Below, one piece after another: positions 23,321 through 34,219 of a stretch of 64,000 nucleotides of DNA; position 1 is the stretch's first letter; every line of letters begins with the position of its first letter. The DNA lies in NCBI RefSeq assembly GCF_009017415.1, contig NC_092403.1:1178001-1242000 (forward strand). The letters are read 5' to 3'. Below the pieces are notes generated by a model that saw only the letters and a program-made list of their open reading frames with translations, was not told the DNA's origin and searched no databases. The stretch comes from Aspergillus flavus (taxonomy: Eukaryota > Ascomycota > Eurotiomycetes > Eurotiales > Aspergillaceae). The position numbers were made by a program, and so were the translations under genes.

Positions 23321-24484
23321 ATGACTACCAGCACCGTCGTATCACTCCTGTCATCGCTGATGCAGACCCAGAGTACAAGTGAACACGAACAGGAACTCGC
23401 CCACTTCTTAGACGACCACCTTACCAACCTCGGCTATACCGTTGAACGCCTTCCAATCGCCGAAGGCTCAACCAGAGAAAATGTCTACGCCTATCTAGGT
23501 ACCCAGCGGAAGACCCGAGTATGTCTCACCTCACACCTGGACACCGTCCCGCCCTACATCCCGCTACGAATTGAGGGATCTACAATCTACGGGCGGGGCG
23601 CATGCGACGATAAAGGTCCCATGGCTGCGCAGATATGCGCTTTAGAGGAATTGAGAGCAGAAGGGGCTGTCAAGGAAGGCGATGTGGGGTTATTATTTGT
23701 GGTCGGGGAAGAGAAAGGTGGACCCGGCATGATAGCGGCAAATCACCAGGACCTCAGTTTCGAAGGAGTGATATTTGGGGAGCCGACCGAGGGAAAATTG
23801 GTTGTTGGACATAAGGGCCATTTGGTGTTTGAACTGATTGGAGAGGGCAAGGCTTGGTATGTTGGTCCCTTTCAGTTTACTTATGGGTCTGCTTGGGTTG
23901 TGCTTGAACTGACAGCGACAGCCACTCTGGATACCCTCAGCATGGGGTGAACGCTAACTTTGCACTTATCGAAACACTGAGTGACTTCGTTCAAACGGAA
24001 TTCCCGAGCTCGTCGCTACTGGGGCCATCGACTTTCAATGTTGGGAAGATTGAAGGCGGCGTGAGCTATAATATCGTCCCGGAGACGAGTAAAGCGCTTT
24101 GTGCTGTGCGCGTCGCGACAGATATGGCTGGGATAAAGAAGATTGTCTCGGATACTGTTGCCCGACATTCGAACGTTCGACTAGAGTTTAAGTTTGAGTA
24201 TCCTGAAACCTTGCTAGATCATGATGTTGAGGGTAGCTTTAACGTTCGGTCTTGTTGCTATATGAACAGTGAGCTAACAATTGTACTTAGGATTCGAGAC
24301 TGCCCCTGTTTCATACGGGACTGATGTTCCGCGATTCAAGGGAAATCATAAGAAATACCTATATGGTCCAGGATCTATCCTGGTAGCACATGGAGACAAT
24401 GAACAGATTGAGATTGATGAGTTGATGGAGGGGGTTCGGGCGTATAAAAAGCTGACGATGCACGCGTTGAATTCTGCTCGATAG
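23321..24484 (+). CDS. M20 family metallopeptidase, ArgE/DapE/ACY1-like (346 aa)
   Basis: Three exons: 23321-23856, 23922-24232 and 24291-24484. The introns are 65 and 58 nt. Both joins restore conserved motifs: the first rebuilds GKACHSGYPQHGVNAN, the second EGFETAPVSYGTD. The metal-binding and catalytic residues are visible: His72 and Asp74 in SHLDTVPP, the GRGACDDKG motif at 91-99, and the Glu pair at about 130-131 in VGEEKGG. The dimerisation or lid domain follows KGHLVFELIGEGKA. Relatives hydrolyse N-acyl amino acids, acetylornithine or small peptides with two Zn ions. The short length (346 aa) and the absence of a signal peptide fit the cytosolic acetylornithine deacetylase-like fungal group. 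A cryptic in-frame stop inside intron 1 would truncate the product if unspliced. Confidence 0.9.
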
Positions 24485-25577
24485 ATATGTCAACGCTGAG
24501 GGACATTTCAAGCTATTCTTCTCATTTTGTCAAGTGTTGATATTGGTGTCCATATGTCCTGTTTATGGCGTTCTAATGTGAACTTCGTAAGGCGCCTACA
24601 CCACACATATCTAACCTATCAATTCTATCACGGCATATGAGCGAGAAAAGATAGTATTCAGCTGCAGGTAAACATTATCCTTTCCATTGGCCTGTTATTG
24701 TTTCCCACTAGGAATGCCCACTCTCCAAAATTGCACCTTTTTTCTTTTTTGTAGAACGCGGACACTATGAGGCGGATATATATTTGCATTGCTTGTGTTA
24801 ATTTCGGAATCCACAGGGGTGAACTATGGCTGGGCACCCTGGAGCATTATCATCAGAATTAAGACATGCTGCTAAGCTGACTAGAAAGCTTAACAATCAA
24901 TATAGAATCAATGTCATTTTCCTTTCTGGAGCATTCATAATCATTAGAAATCCCTCAATGAAGCGACCTCCTCAACTGCTTAATCAGCGGATGTCGGCCA
25001 TAGTGAAAGGCCGACCTATCACGTGCGACAGAGGGACCCTAGATAATTCTGCTTAAACAACAACAAAATCTGCCGTCTGCAACTTAAGAGTAGCATTGCC
25101 GACCAGCATTCCCAGATAAGATGCAGGGGCAATTATTCAGCGTTACGGGAGCAGTTAAGCTCAACAGGGGCAACCTTGTGGATTGATTCTTTGTCAGAAT
25201 GACCGTGCGGTAGTCCGTAATTCCGCACTTTTTCCATCAACGGTGGCACTGGAATTCCGCACAGCCAATGAGAAGACGCGTAAGAGACTTCCATCGCTTA
25301 TAAATTTCCTCGGCGGTCTTACAAACCACGTTTGCCGATTCAAATGGATCTCAATGCGATAATGTGATTGGCGATTGATGGGACCATCTGAGAGAAATAT
25401 TTATGAAATTTTTATGGAAATGAAACTAAATCGCGGGGCACCAAACATTCTGCGATGGCGAGATTGCATATATAAGATCTCAATTTCCTGTTCAATAGAC
25501 TCTTAGATCTCATCAGCTTCCTACCGAACACTCCTCTAACAGTCACCACCTCTTCACTATCTATCAACACCGTCACA
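24485..25577. other. intergenic and nitroreductase promoter
   Basis: 1.1 kb without a gene. The right part is a strong-looking promoter with a TATA element and a CT/CA-rich leader just before the ATG at 25578. Confidence 0.55.
25468..25476 (+). promoter_or_regulatory. TATA element of the nitroreductase gene
   Basis: ATATATAAG about 100 bp upstream of the start codon. It is followed by a pyrimidine/CA-rich leader, as in highly expressed fungal genes. Assigned by sequence and position. Confidence 0.5.
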
Positions 25578-26371
25578 ATGGGCTCCGCTCAGGTTGAATT
25601 CAAGAACGCCTCCACCAACACTCTCCTCGAGTTGGTCAAGGCCCGCCGTACCTACTATGGTCTCAAGGCCGAGAGCCCCATCTCCGACGATGCCATCCAG
25701 TCCATTGTCGAGACCTCCGTCCTCCACGTCCCCAGCTCTTTCAACACCCAGACCTCCCGTGTCGTTCTCCTGCTGAAGGAGGAGCACCAGAAGGTCTGGG
25801 ACATCGCCATCAAGGCCATGGAGGGCCTCGTTGCCGCCGGTGCCGTCCCCAAGGAGGCGTTCGAGAACCACACCAAGCCCAAGCTCGAGGCTTTCCGCGC
25901 TGCCTACGGAACTGTATGTCCAACCCAATTCCCGCCACCTGAGGGGATACAAAACAAATACTAATATAATTCTCTAGGTCCTCTTCTTCGTCGACTACGA
26001 GTCTCTCGCTCCCATCAAGGAGAAGTTCGCCATCTACGCCGACAAGTTCGACCCCTTCGCCCTCGAGTCCAACGCCATGTCCCAGTACCTCGGTATGTTC
26101 CATCCCTGCTAAAATATCCATCCACATATGCGATAAAGAAAACCCATACTAACAAATCACAGTCTGGACCGCCCTCGAGTCCGAAGGCTTCGGCGCCAAC
26201 CTCCAGCACTACAGCCCCCTCATCGACGCTGACATCCAGAAGACCTGGGACCTCCCCGCCTCCTGGAAGTTGGACGCCCAGCTCGTCTTCGGTGCTCCTA
26301 CCAGCGAGCCCGGCGAGAAGGAGTTTGCCCCTCTTGAGAACCGCTTCAAGGTCTTCGGCAAGTCTGCATGA
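25578..26371 (+). CDS. nitroreductase family protein, Frm2/Hbn1-like (219 aa)
   Basis: Three exons: 25578-25913, 25978-26092 and 26163-26371. The introns are 64 and 70 nt. The protein has the single-domain nitroreductase fold of fungal Frm2/Hbn1: the N-terminal ARRTYYGL segment (FMN phosphate-binding Arg region), PSSFNTQTSRVVLLL near residues 51-65, the LFFVDYESL strand and the GFGANLQHY segment that lines the flavin site. Members reduce nitro compounds or quinone-like electrophiles with FMN and NAD(P)H and affect lipid or redox stress responses in yeast. Codon use is strongly C-ending (GCC, CTC, GTC, AAG), unlike its neighbours, which suggests high expression. It sits alone, with a clear TATA element upstream. 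The length is typical (about 190-220 aa). Confidence 0.9.
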
Positions 26372-27210
26372 ATTTCACGATAGACTGCTTTTTATGGTGT
26401 AATTTGAGCGTTGTAGCCTAGATTTCAATGGCATATTTTGATAGACTATCTTGGTGTTTTCAACTCATATTGTTTGTAGGGTATCAAGCTTAATATGCTG
26501 CTTTTATTGGCATAAGTAGTCGCTGAGTTGCTCCACCACTAGCGATATTCACCCTGGACCCTGTCATATCAATGATATGACGTTCGCTATAATAGCTATC
26601 CGCGGGCTATGGTATGACTTCATGTTTCAGGATGGACGTTGCCCAATTGGGGGGGGGGGGGGTTCTATCCAGTCGATAGACACGGAATACAAACCAATGT
26701 CCCAAAACGAAAAGCAAAAACGACATAGATCGACAAGGAACACACTCTCTAATCAGGCAACAACAAGTTCTCCAAATACCAGGAGCAGATAGACGCAGAG
26801 TAATCCGTCAGCCAAGCATTAACCGTTTCAAGCCCACAGCGATCGGCACAAAAATTCTCACACCACAAGCAGGTATACATGAAAGCTGCAAACCCAATTC
26901 GCCAAACCCCCAATTGACCCACAGAGTAACAATGAGAATCAACAGGAACTAAACCTAAGCATAGCTAAAATTAGGGTTCTCCACCAGCAGGCGTATCGAT
27001 CCCCTACATTTAAGCTTTTTCGGGAGCTCCACTCGTATTCGCGAGCAGAATTCCCTAATCCGGTAATATTGTCGTTTTCTAATACGTATGGGTAGATCCG
27101 ATATAAATCAGGGATGGGGGTACTGCTTCTCGTGGAATAAACATTTCCTTTTCTTTAAAGTCTCTGAGTACAGTTCAGTAAATTCGCACATTGACCAAGC
27201 ATCTCAGAAA
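26372..27210. other. intergenic
   Basis: 3' flank of the nitroreductase and promoter of the RTA1-like gene. Contains a 14-G homopolymer (26649-26662). No gene was seen. Confidence 0.5.
26649..26662. repeat. poly-G tract (14 nt)
   Basis: Fourteen consecutive G residues in noncoding DNA. It is a slippage-prone tract and its length may vary between assemblies. Confidence 0.9.
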
Positions 27211-28194
27211 ATGGACTTCACATTCCACGAAGGCGTAAACGGCTCCTCACCCTGGGTTGAGTTTTATCCCTACAACCCATCCCAAACAGCCGGCTACGCT
27301 TTCATGGCCATATTTGGCATAACGACGGTCGTACACATCATCCTGATGTTCCCCTACAAAGCAGCCTACTTCATCCCTCTAATCCTAGGCGGAATATGTA
27401 CGTACATCACCTACCACCCTACCCCCACCTTAAAATTATACACGATGAACCCAACTAACAGATATACAGGCGAAACATTCGGCTACTACGGCCGCGCCTG
27501 GTCCCACAACAACAGAACACTGATAAGCTCCTGGGCCCTCCAACAAATGCTCATCCTATGCGCGCCGCCCTTCGTCGCCGCAACAATCTACATGGTACTC
27601 GGTCGCATCATCCGCGCCTTCGACGCAGAGCATCTCTCCCCGATGCGACCTAAGCGAATAACAGTCCTCTTCGTGTTAAACGATGTTTTCTGCTTCTTCA
27701 CCCAGCTCGGTGGCGCAGGAGTCCAGATCACAGGTGATGCCAAGGTCATGGATATCGGACGCAAGGTCGTCATCGTCGGACTTGTGTTTGCGCTTGTGGT
27801 ATTCCTATTGTTTGTTTGGATTGCATGGGTGTTTCATCGGAGACTAGCCGCTGAGCCGACGGGGGTGGCAGCTGCGCATCCGGGTTTGAATTGGAGGAGG
27901 TACATGTGGGCTATTTATGGGAGCTGCTTGGTTTTGATGGTGAGGAATTTGGTTAGGTTGGTGGAGTTTGGGGCGGTTAAGTCCGCTTTGAATCAGCAGG
28001 AGGCGTATATTTATGTTTTTGATGCGGCGATGATGTTTCTTTCTATGGGTGTTTTGGTGTTTTGGCATCCTGGTGTGTTGATTAAGAAGGCGCGACGCGC
28101 TGGGGAGGCGGGGAGATTGTGTGCTGGTATGGAGGACGGGGGTGATGGGGATGGGGTGCCTTTGGCTGGGTATAAGGGGTATCAGAGATGTTGA
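27211..28194 (+). CDS. RTA1-like lipid-translocating/stress membrane protein (303 aa)
   Basis: Two exons: 27211-27397 and 27470-28194. The 72-nt intron has a GTACGT donor, an AACTAAC branch and an ATACAG acceptor. Removing it restores the family segment GGICETFGYYGR. Because 72 is a multiple of three and the intron lacks stops, the frame also stays open unspliced. Seven hydrophobic helices are evident. They include one starting GYAFMAIFGIT, one with LILGG, the QQMLILCAPPFVAATIYM helix, VFCFFTQLGGAGVQ, KVVIVGLVFALVVFLLF and a C-terminal MMFLSMGVLVFWHPGVL. Family motifs GYYGRAWS, LGRIIRAF and RNLVRLVEF are present. RTA1 proteins (Rta1, Rsb1, Pug1) are linked to resistance to lipophilic toxins and lipid movement. 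The C-terminus is short, Gly/Asp-rich and cytosolic. Convergent with the ABC transporter, 224 bp apart. Confidence 0.92.
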   Translation: MDFTFHEGVNGSSPWVEFYPYNPSQTAGYAFMAIFGITTVVHIILMFPYKAAYFIPLILGGICTYITYHPTPTLKLYTMNPTNRYTGETFGYYGRAWSHNNRTLISSWALQQMLILCAPPFVAATIYMVLGRIIRAFDAEHLSPMRPKRITVLFVLNDVFCFFTQLGGAGVQITGDAKVMDIGRKVVIVGLVFALVVFLLFVWIAWVFHRRLAAEPTGVAAAHPGLNWRRYMWAIYGSCLVLMVRNLVRLVEFGAVKSALNQQEAYIYVFDAAMMFLSMGVLVFWHPGVLIKKARRAGEAGRLCAGMEDGGDGDGVPLAGYKGYQRC

Positions 28195-28418
28195 GCGTGG
28201 GGATATTGTTGTAGGATTTGTAAAATTGGTCTGCGGGCGTTAATGGCGTTTAACTTGTGCGGTTTCTCTTGATAGAAGTCTTCATCTTAGGTTGAGTTGA
28301 GATTCTGCTCGCTACATTATGCTCTTATTTGGCAAATGGAGATTCGTCGTGAACATTAAAGTCCACTTTTAGAATGGATGCTCTCCCAGGATTGAATAAG
28401 AGTATATGTAACTTAGGT

Positions 28419-31400
28419 TTATGGTAAATCTGTTGAGCATAGGTTGGATCCTCCCCCTCTATCGTCCTTCAGCGCAAGTCGTACAGCTGCTTGAGTATGC
28501 ACAACTCTCTCAATCCTCCCTTCAGTCATCCAAACAACCGCGTCGATGTCGTCTCGGAAGTACTTAAGCATGCCACCTATTCTATGAGCGACAATGATCA
28601 CCGTATATCCTTTCTGGGTGAATTCCTTTTCTATAACATCTTGCATCACCGCTTCGGTTTCTGGGTCTAGGGCGGACGTAGCTTCATCTAAAAGAAGAAT
28701 AGGTCTGCGATCCGCTACGGAAAGCTGTGTCTGGAGATCAGAATATCCATGAGCCGTGGCAGCCCTTTTGTGAGCAAGTGCCCTTGATAGGGAAAGCAGT
28801 TGCTGCTGGCCTGCAGAAAGGGGTGGGAGTGAGGACATCGGACGGTCTAGAAGAGCTTCGATTTCAGAGGACTTAGAGTGGTTAAGCTTAGAAGATTGGC
28901 AGAAATGCTCCCAGAGTCCTGTATTTTCCAGTACTTCAATCAGCACACTATCAGGGAGGAATCCTTCTGGGTCAAGGTTGAAACGAAGAGTAGCTGCCGT
29001 TAGGGTGAATGGGTCTTGTGGCACTGTGATGAAGCAGTGGCGGCGTAGATATGTCTGGGACATGTTGGAGATGTCGACATTGTCGACCATTATCGATCCG
29101 GGCTGGAGGTCCAGCAGACCAAGGAAGGAGAGCAACAATGTACTTTTGCCGCTGTAGGGACGGATAAAACTTGTCAGCTTGCCTATTCAACATGAAGCAC
29201 GGGTTGACATACCTCCCAGTCCTACCGCATATTAAAAGCTTCTGTCCGGCTTTGACGTCAAGGTGGATGTTCTGGAGAGCAAGGTTTGGCGGACTAGAAT
29301 TTTGTTAACACTCAAACCGACAGAACCTCACCTGATCTGAACTTACCTGTAGGAAGCCTCCAGGCCATGAACAACAATGCTTCCAGCGACCGGCCAATTG
29401 GTGGGTGCAGTTAATTTCTGCTCGCCAGTATTTTCTTCCTGTGGTGTCTCAGTCACAACGGACCGTAACCGCGCAATTGCTCCAAGGGAGACCTCTAGCG
29501 AAGTCCATGATTCGACAAGGCGAAGCAGTGTTGTATTGGCAAGGATAATCATATTCAGTGATAGACCAATGGCTGTTGCTCTCTCTGTTCCCCGGGATGT
29601 CACGGCTAGAGCCACGAGACCCACCGCAACCACGGCGATTAAGAGGTCAAGAACAAGATTCAGCCATCGTTGAAGACAAAAAAGTAAATATGCTGGTTTT
29701 TGCGAGGTATCGATCGTTCCAACTATGTCGCTAGTATACTTCCGCTGCCATTGAAGTGCACGTATTGTGCTAAGGCCATCCACCTGTTGTTCCTAATTAG
29801 TGCGATATTCGACCTTGCCGATCTAGAAGAGGGCCCAGACCATTTCCACAAAGCTCGAATAGAGGGCTGATTTTGACTCGATCTCGAGAAATCGGAGCTG
29901 CCTCGACGTCCGCAGGTAGACTCTCTGCACGAAGTAAACAATCACCATACAAAAGGGTAGGGTGATGGCCATTACTGGGACAACACTAAAGAGTATTGTC
30001 GCCTGCACCAAGAGCTTGAAAACTTCTAAAGTCTGATTAGAACTCGGATCAACTCTGGAATGGGCTACTTACGAGTGCCTAGAGCTTGAAAAGCATTTGG
30101 TAGCTGACGATCTACGAGCTCGATGTCCTCTCCAAACCTTCGATCTGTCAGCTCTCACATAGAGATGACAGGGGGTTATCCTCACCGGTTCAGGATGACC
30201 CCGATATTATTGTTTGAGAAGTACGATAGTGGAGCTCTGTATGTGTCTCATGTCAGGATACGATCAAGGTAGGTAGGTGTCTGGAAACAAACCCGAATAT
30301 TGAGTCTAGCAGTCGGCTGTGCAAAACAGCGCCTCCTCGCGGGGAAATTCGCATACACGTGGACCTTGTGTTATTAGTAACCGGGCATAAAAAGTTAGAA
30401 GATATCTTCATCAATGCTCATGATCACTTACCACATAGTACCGTTGGTAGAAATCCAGGCTACCAAAGCTAAGATTATATAGCCGCCTATGTAAAACGCG
30501 GTTTGCTCATCACTAGCTTCGGCCCACCACTTTACCCAGTATTGTGAAAAGGTTATAAAGAAAGAGTACGATGTAGTACACATTAACATGAAAAGGCCAT
30601 TCCGAACACCCATCGCATTGAGGTAATACCCTAGAGGACAGTTAGCCAGCGTTGATCTAAACGTGCCCATCCTTACCATAGAGCCTTAAGTCTCCACTCT
30701 GTCGTGTTAAATCTTGGGCTGCATCAACCCTGGGGTCTTTCTGCAAACTACCTTGCGCTTCAGACCCTTTTGAGATATGTCTGTATTCTCGTTCATCGGG
30801 CATGAACTTGTCTATTTGTTGTCTATCATGCTGTAGCTTATCCCAGGAGCCTTGTCGCTGGATTTCAGAGTCCGAGAGCACTAAAATGTGATCTGCCAGG
30901 GGGAAGTATTGGGCTTCGCCCAGGTTAGGTTAGGTCCAAGGCCAAAATATGTAGCTGGATAAATAGCCTACCAGAGTTCGTTATGACTATAGCTGTTGTA
31001 CCATGATTCCGAAAGATACCGTCAGGACCTAACAGGTTATGGACAATAACCTTCTCCGTTTTTCCGTCGAGAGCTCGGAAGGTGTCGTCAAGAATTACGA
31101 TCTCGCATCTAGCGTATAGAACTCGGGCAAGGGCCTTCCGAAGGTTAGTATGTCAGGTGGAGGCGGGACAGGATGATGCTCGAGGAACAAACATACCACA
31201 CGTTGTCGCTGGCCGCCAGACAAGTTGAGACCAGGAAACCGGATCTCGGTACCGTCGCCATCTGAGAGGGTGTCTAGGTCTTTCACCAGCTCAGAAGCAA
31301 GTAAAACCTGCTCGTACCAGGTTTCGTCAACCTGAAGACCACCACATATAACCTCCTTGATACTGCCACTTGGTAGCCATGGCTCCTGGGCACATACCCC

Positions 31401-33750
31401 TATGCGCTTAGAGGACGTATAAATCACACCACTAGAGGGAGATATTTCCCCGAGTAGCGCCCGAGCTAAAGTTGTTTTCCCTGATCCAACGGGGCCTGCG
31501 CACATGACAATGGACCCCTTGTTGACCTTACAGTTAAGCTGTTTCAATATTGGCTTACTTGTATGTGAAGATTGAATGCTCACATCGGCTAGTAAGACAG
31601 CTGCCCGCTTATGAGTTTCTGTAATGCCCGAGCCAACCTGAGCCTGCCGTATATCTAATCGACAGTCCTCAATTGTACCCTGTATTAAGTAATTCGTAAT
31701 TCTTTCAGAATTTGCCAGCGATGCAATGGCACGAGGAACTATGGTCATGACCATGTTTGCAGGGTGAGTAACCATAGCGAGCAGAGCTAGAGATGTGAAA
31801 GCTGTTTCTGCGGGGAGGGCTCCATTGGACTTAGACCTTGCGAAAAGCACATACAATACCAATGTTATTACGGGTGTGAACATGCCAAGAGCATTGGCTG
31901 TGAGCGCCGGGTGTATAGTTAGCACTGATACGTATCGGAATTCTGGCCACTGTTTACGACTTACCACTAGCGTTATATGCAAGCAGAACGTATCGTAGTC
32001 GTATTGAAGCTTGTATTTCCTCACCTCGGAGACCAGACAACCAAGTCTTAACAGAATCAGAGATACCAAGCATCTTCATACTTTTAATAGATTGAAGAAG
32101 GGCCGTCGTGACTGCCATCCGTTTCTGCGTGGCGGCGTTCCAATCTCGCTGCCGCGATTGCAAATGGCGCGCTACGTACGCGCTCATCCAGGATGAACCT
32201 TTGTGTTGTCAGTGTTTGAGAGAAGAAGAAGGAAGAGGTATAGCATAACATGTTGGCACTCACAGCAAACACCGACAAGTGGAACCAAACACAACCACTT
32301 GATTTGACTGGCTAACAGCGTTGTCCCAATGATTACTTCTAAGATGTAAGCCCATGTTTCATGGAGCATATCCCCAAGCGTGCTTAGAGTCTCCACGTCA
32401 ACACTCATGAGGGTTATTGGTCCTCCATTGTCATGACGCTCGCTTTGTACATGAAGGGTTCTATGGTGAAGGAGTGCGATTAGAGCGCTGCGATTTATGA
32501 TTTGTAGCCGGTTTAACTGATGGTGATACACGGCGGTACTGATCTACTGTTCAGTTAGCTCCGAGTAAGGGGGACTGTGATGTTTATACTTACCGCCAGT
32601 CCAAAATAGATAATACCAGCCATAACAATAAGCCAATATCCATAGTTACGATCGTTTGAGTTTTCATTGCCATTGTGAACAAACCGAACGGCAGCGTTAA
32701 TTAAGGCTGGCTGACAGTATCGGAAGATGATCAGAAACATCCGAGGAATAATCGCTGATAGAAATGCCCCTTTCGAAAGTCGTAGTAATGTTACTGGTAA
32801 TGTGAGTGTAGTTTCAGGCTTTCCTAGATAGGGATTAGCATTCGAGACTCCGTCCGATACCTTAAGCACTCACGCCTTTGGTCCCAGGCTTGCAGAATAT
32901 TCCTCCGCAGGCGTCCCGAGCTCAACTTTCCCTCAAGACCAGGAATATCCTGCGGCGTTAAAATATCCGTATACCCTTTTCTGAGAATAGGGTAGATCCA
33001 GGCGAAGAATGTCTTTCCAAAATTACCCGCTAGTTGCTCTGGTGGTAGCTCCCTACAGTGAAGCATTAAAATCGACTCCTTATTGCCCGATTCAAGGAAT
33101 ATAAGGACTGCCTTGAGTAGGGCTAGACGGGCCACTACCCAAGTGGTGACTTGTTCTTGGAAGCTTGGCTCGGGCGAAGTCAGGAACAGGACATCCCCAA
33201 GCAGGCTACACAAAAGGTATAGTAAAGGGGACCACGAAGTACGGATTGCGCGATGGTGCTCAAAGAATGACACTATGCCTAAGAACAATAACGCAACTGA
33301 CGAAGTTGCGGCTGCTAAAAAGTCGATCTGCAATGCTGCTACAGGCGCAGTTGGAAGCGGAAAGAGACAGAATACTTGGGACCCAAATGCCGCCATGTAT
33401 AGCACCTGGAGCGCTAGTCAATCATTGGATCGTAAAGCGATACTTCACTGAGTCTATAAGATAATATTGTTATTTACCATTTTTATGTAAATTCGACAGC
33501 TTGGAAACACCTTTGTTTTCTTGTGTCGTAGTACGTATAATTGAGTCACGGAACTCAAGATAAACAGTACCGATATTGATATTGTGTATAAAGAGAGGAA
33601 TTTAGATGTCCATGATAGACTATGCAGCGAGAAGTAGTCCTTCTTATCTTGAGTTGTGGCCAGGAGCGCGCTCTGCTGAGATTCCCGGCTTAGGGTCCCC
33701 CAATGGCGAGGCGCACTCAATTGGCCGTTGGATAAGAGTTCGAGGCCCAT
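28419..33750 (-). CDS. ABCC-type full ABC multidrug transporter (1490 aa, 16 exons)
   Basis: Exons: 33750-33478, 33405-32874, 32823-32594, 32543-32264, 32198-31965, 31897-31197, 31134-30972, 30913-30677, 30630-30432, 30364-30293, 30236-30186, 30137-30073, 30025-29841, 29783-29347, 29293-29213, 29151-28419. Introns are 46-72 nt and all phases close, giving 1490 codons plus stop. The order is an N-terminal TMD0 of five helices (residues 1-225), TMD1, NBD1, TMD2 and NBD2. NBD1 has Walker A GPVGSGKT (about 651-658), LSGGQRQR and a degenerate Walker B, VILDDTFRALD. NBD2 has Walker A GRTGSGKS (about 1243-1250), a variant signature LSAGQ (1358-1362) and a canonical Walker B, ILLLDEATSALD (1398-1409). 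The asymmetry of the two sites is normal for ABCC proteins. The transporter belongs to the fungal MRP-like group found with secondary-metabolite genes and should export organic anions or metabolites across the plasma or vacuolar membrane. No exon is broken. Its tandem neighbour is a Zn2Cys6 regulator. Confidence 0.93.
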
Positions 33751-34219
33751 GGAAGCGTATAGTATTTAGCCTCGATGTTGAGATTATGCTGATGGTGACA
33801 TAATGGTAACACCACATGCATTGACAGCAGGAGGTTAGAAAAGAACGATAAACAGTTCTTTAAAGAAAGTGCAGTCACATGTTAGGCCATACCGCACAGA
33901 GTTAGGCCCAACAATTCATAGTAGTCTTTATTAATATATTGCCTCATACCTGCATGTATGACGCCTTTAGGGTCCAAAGGTGGTGGATACTCATTAGTTT
34001 CGCTACTAAAAATAGGCTTATCCGGAGATATACCGTGGTAACATTCCTTGAGATTCTGGCATCCCTTTGAAGTTTTGAGCACCGGGTTTCGGATATCGTC
34101 ACTTTTATAATGGCCTTCGTTCCCTAGCAACAACAAGTATGTACAATCTCGAAGGAGTGTATAATACAACCTAGGTCGACTCCTTCCGCATTGAAGAGGG
34201 TCCACAGATGAATCATATA
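33751..34219. other. intergenic between regulator and ABC transporter
   Basis: 469 bp holding the transporter promoter and the regulator 3' end. A 107-codon minus-strand frame (33882-34205) was considered and not accepted. Confidence 0.5.

Noticed and set aside
27088..27210. N-terminal extension of the RTA1-like protein
   Set aside because: The extra 41 residues are polar and unlike the family; the ATG at 27211 begins at the conserved N-terminus.
33882..34205. 107-codon minus-strand frame between the regulator and the transporter
   Set aside because: No motif, no splice partner and noncoding composition; it overlaps the transporter promoter.
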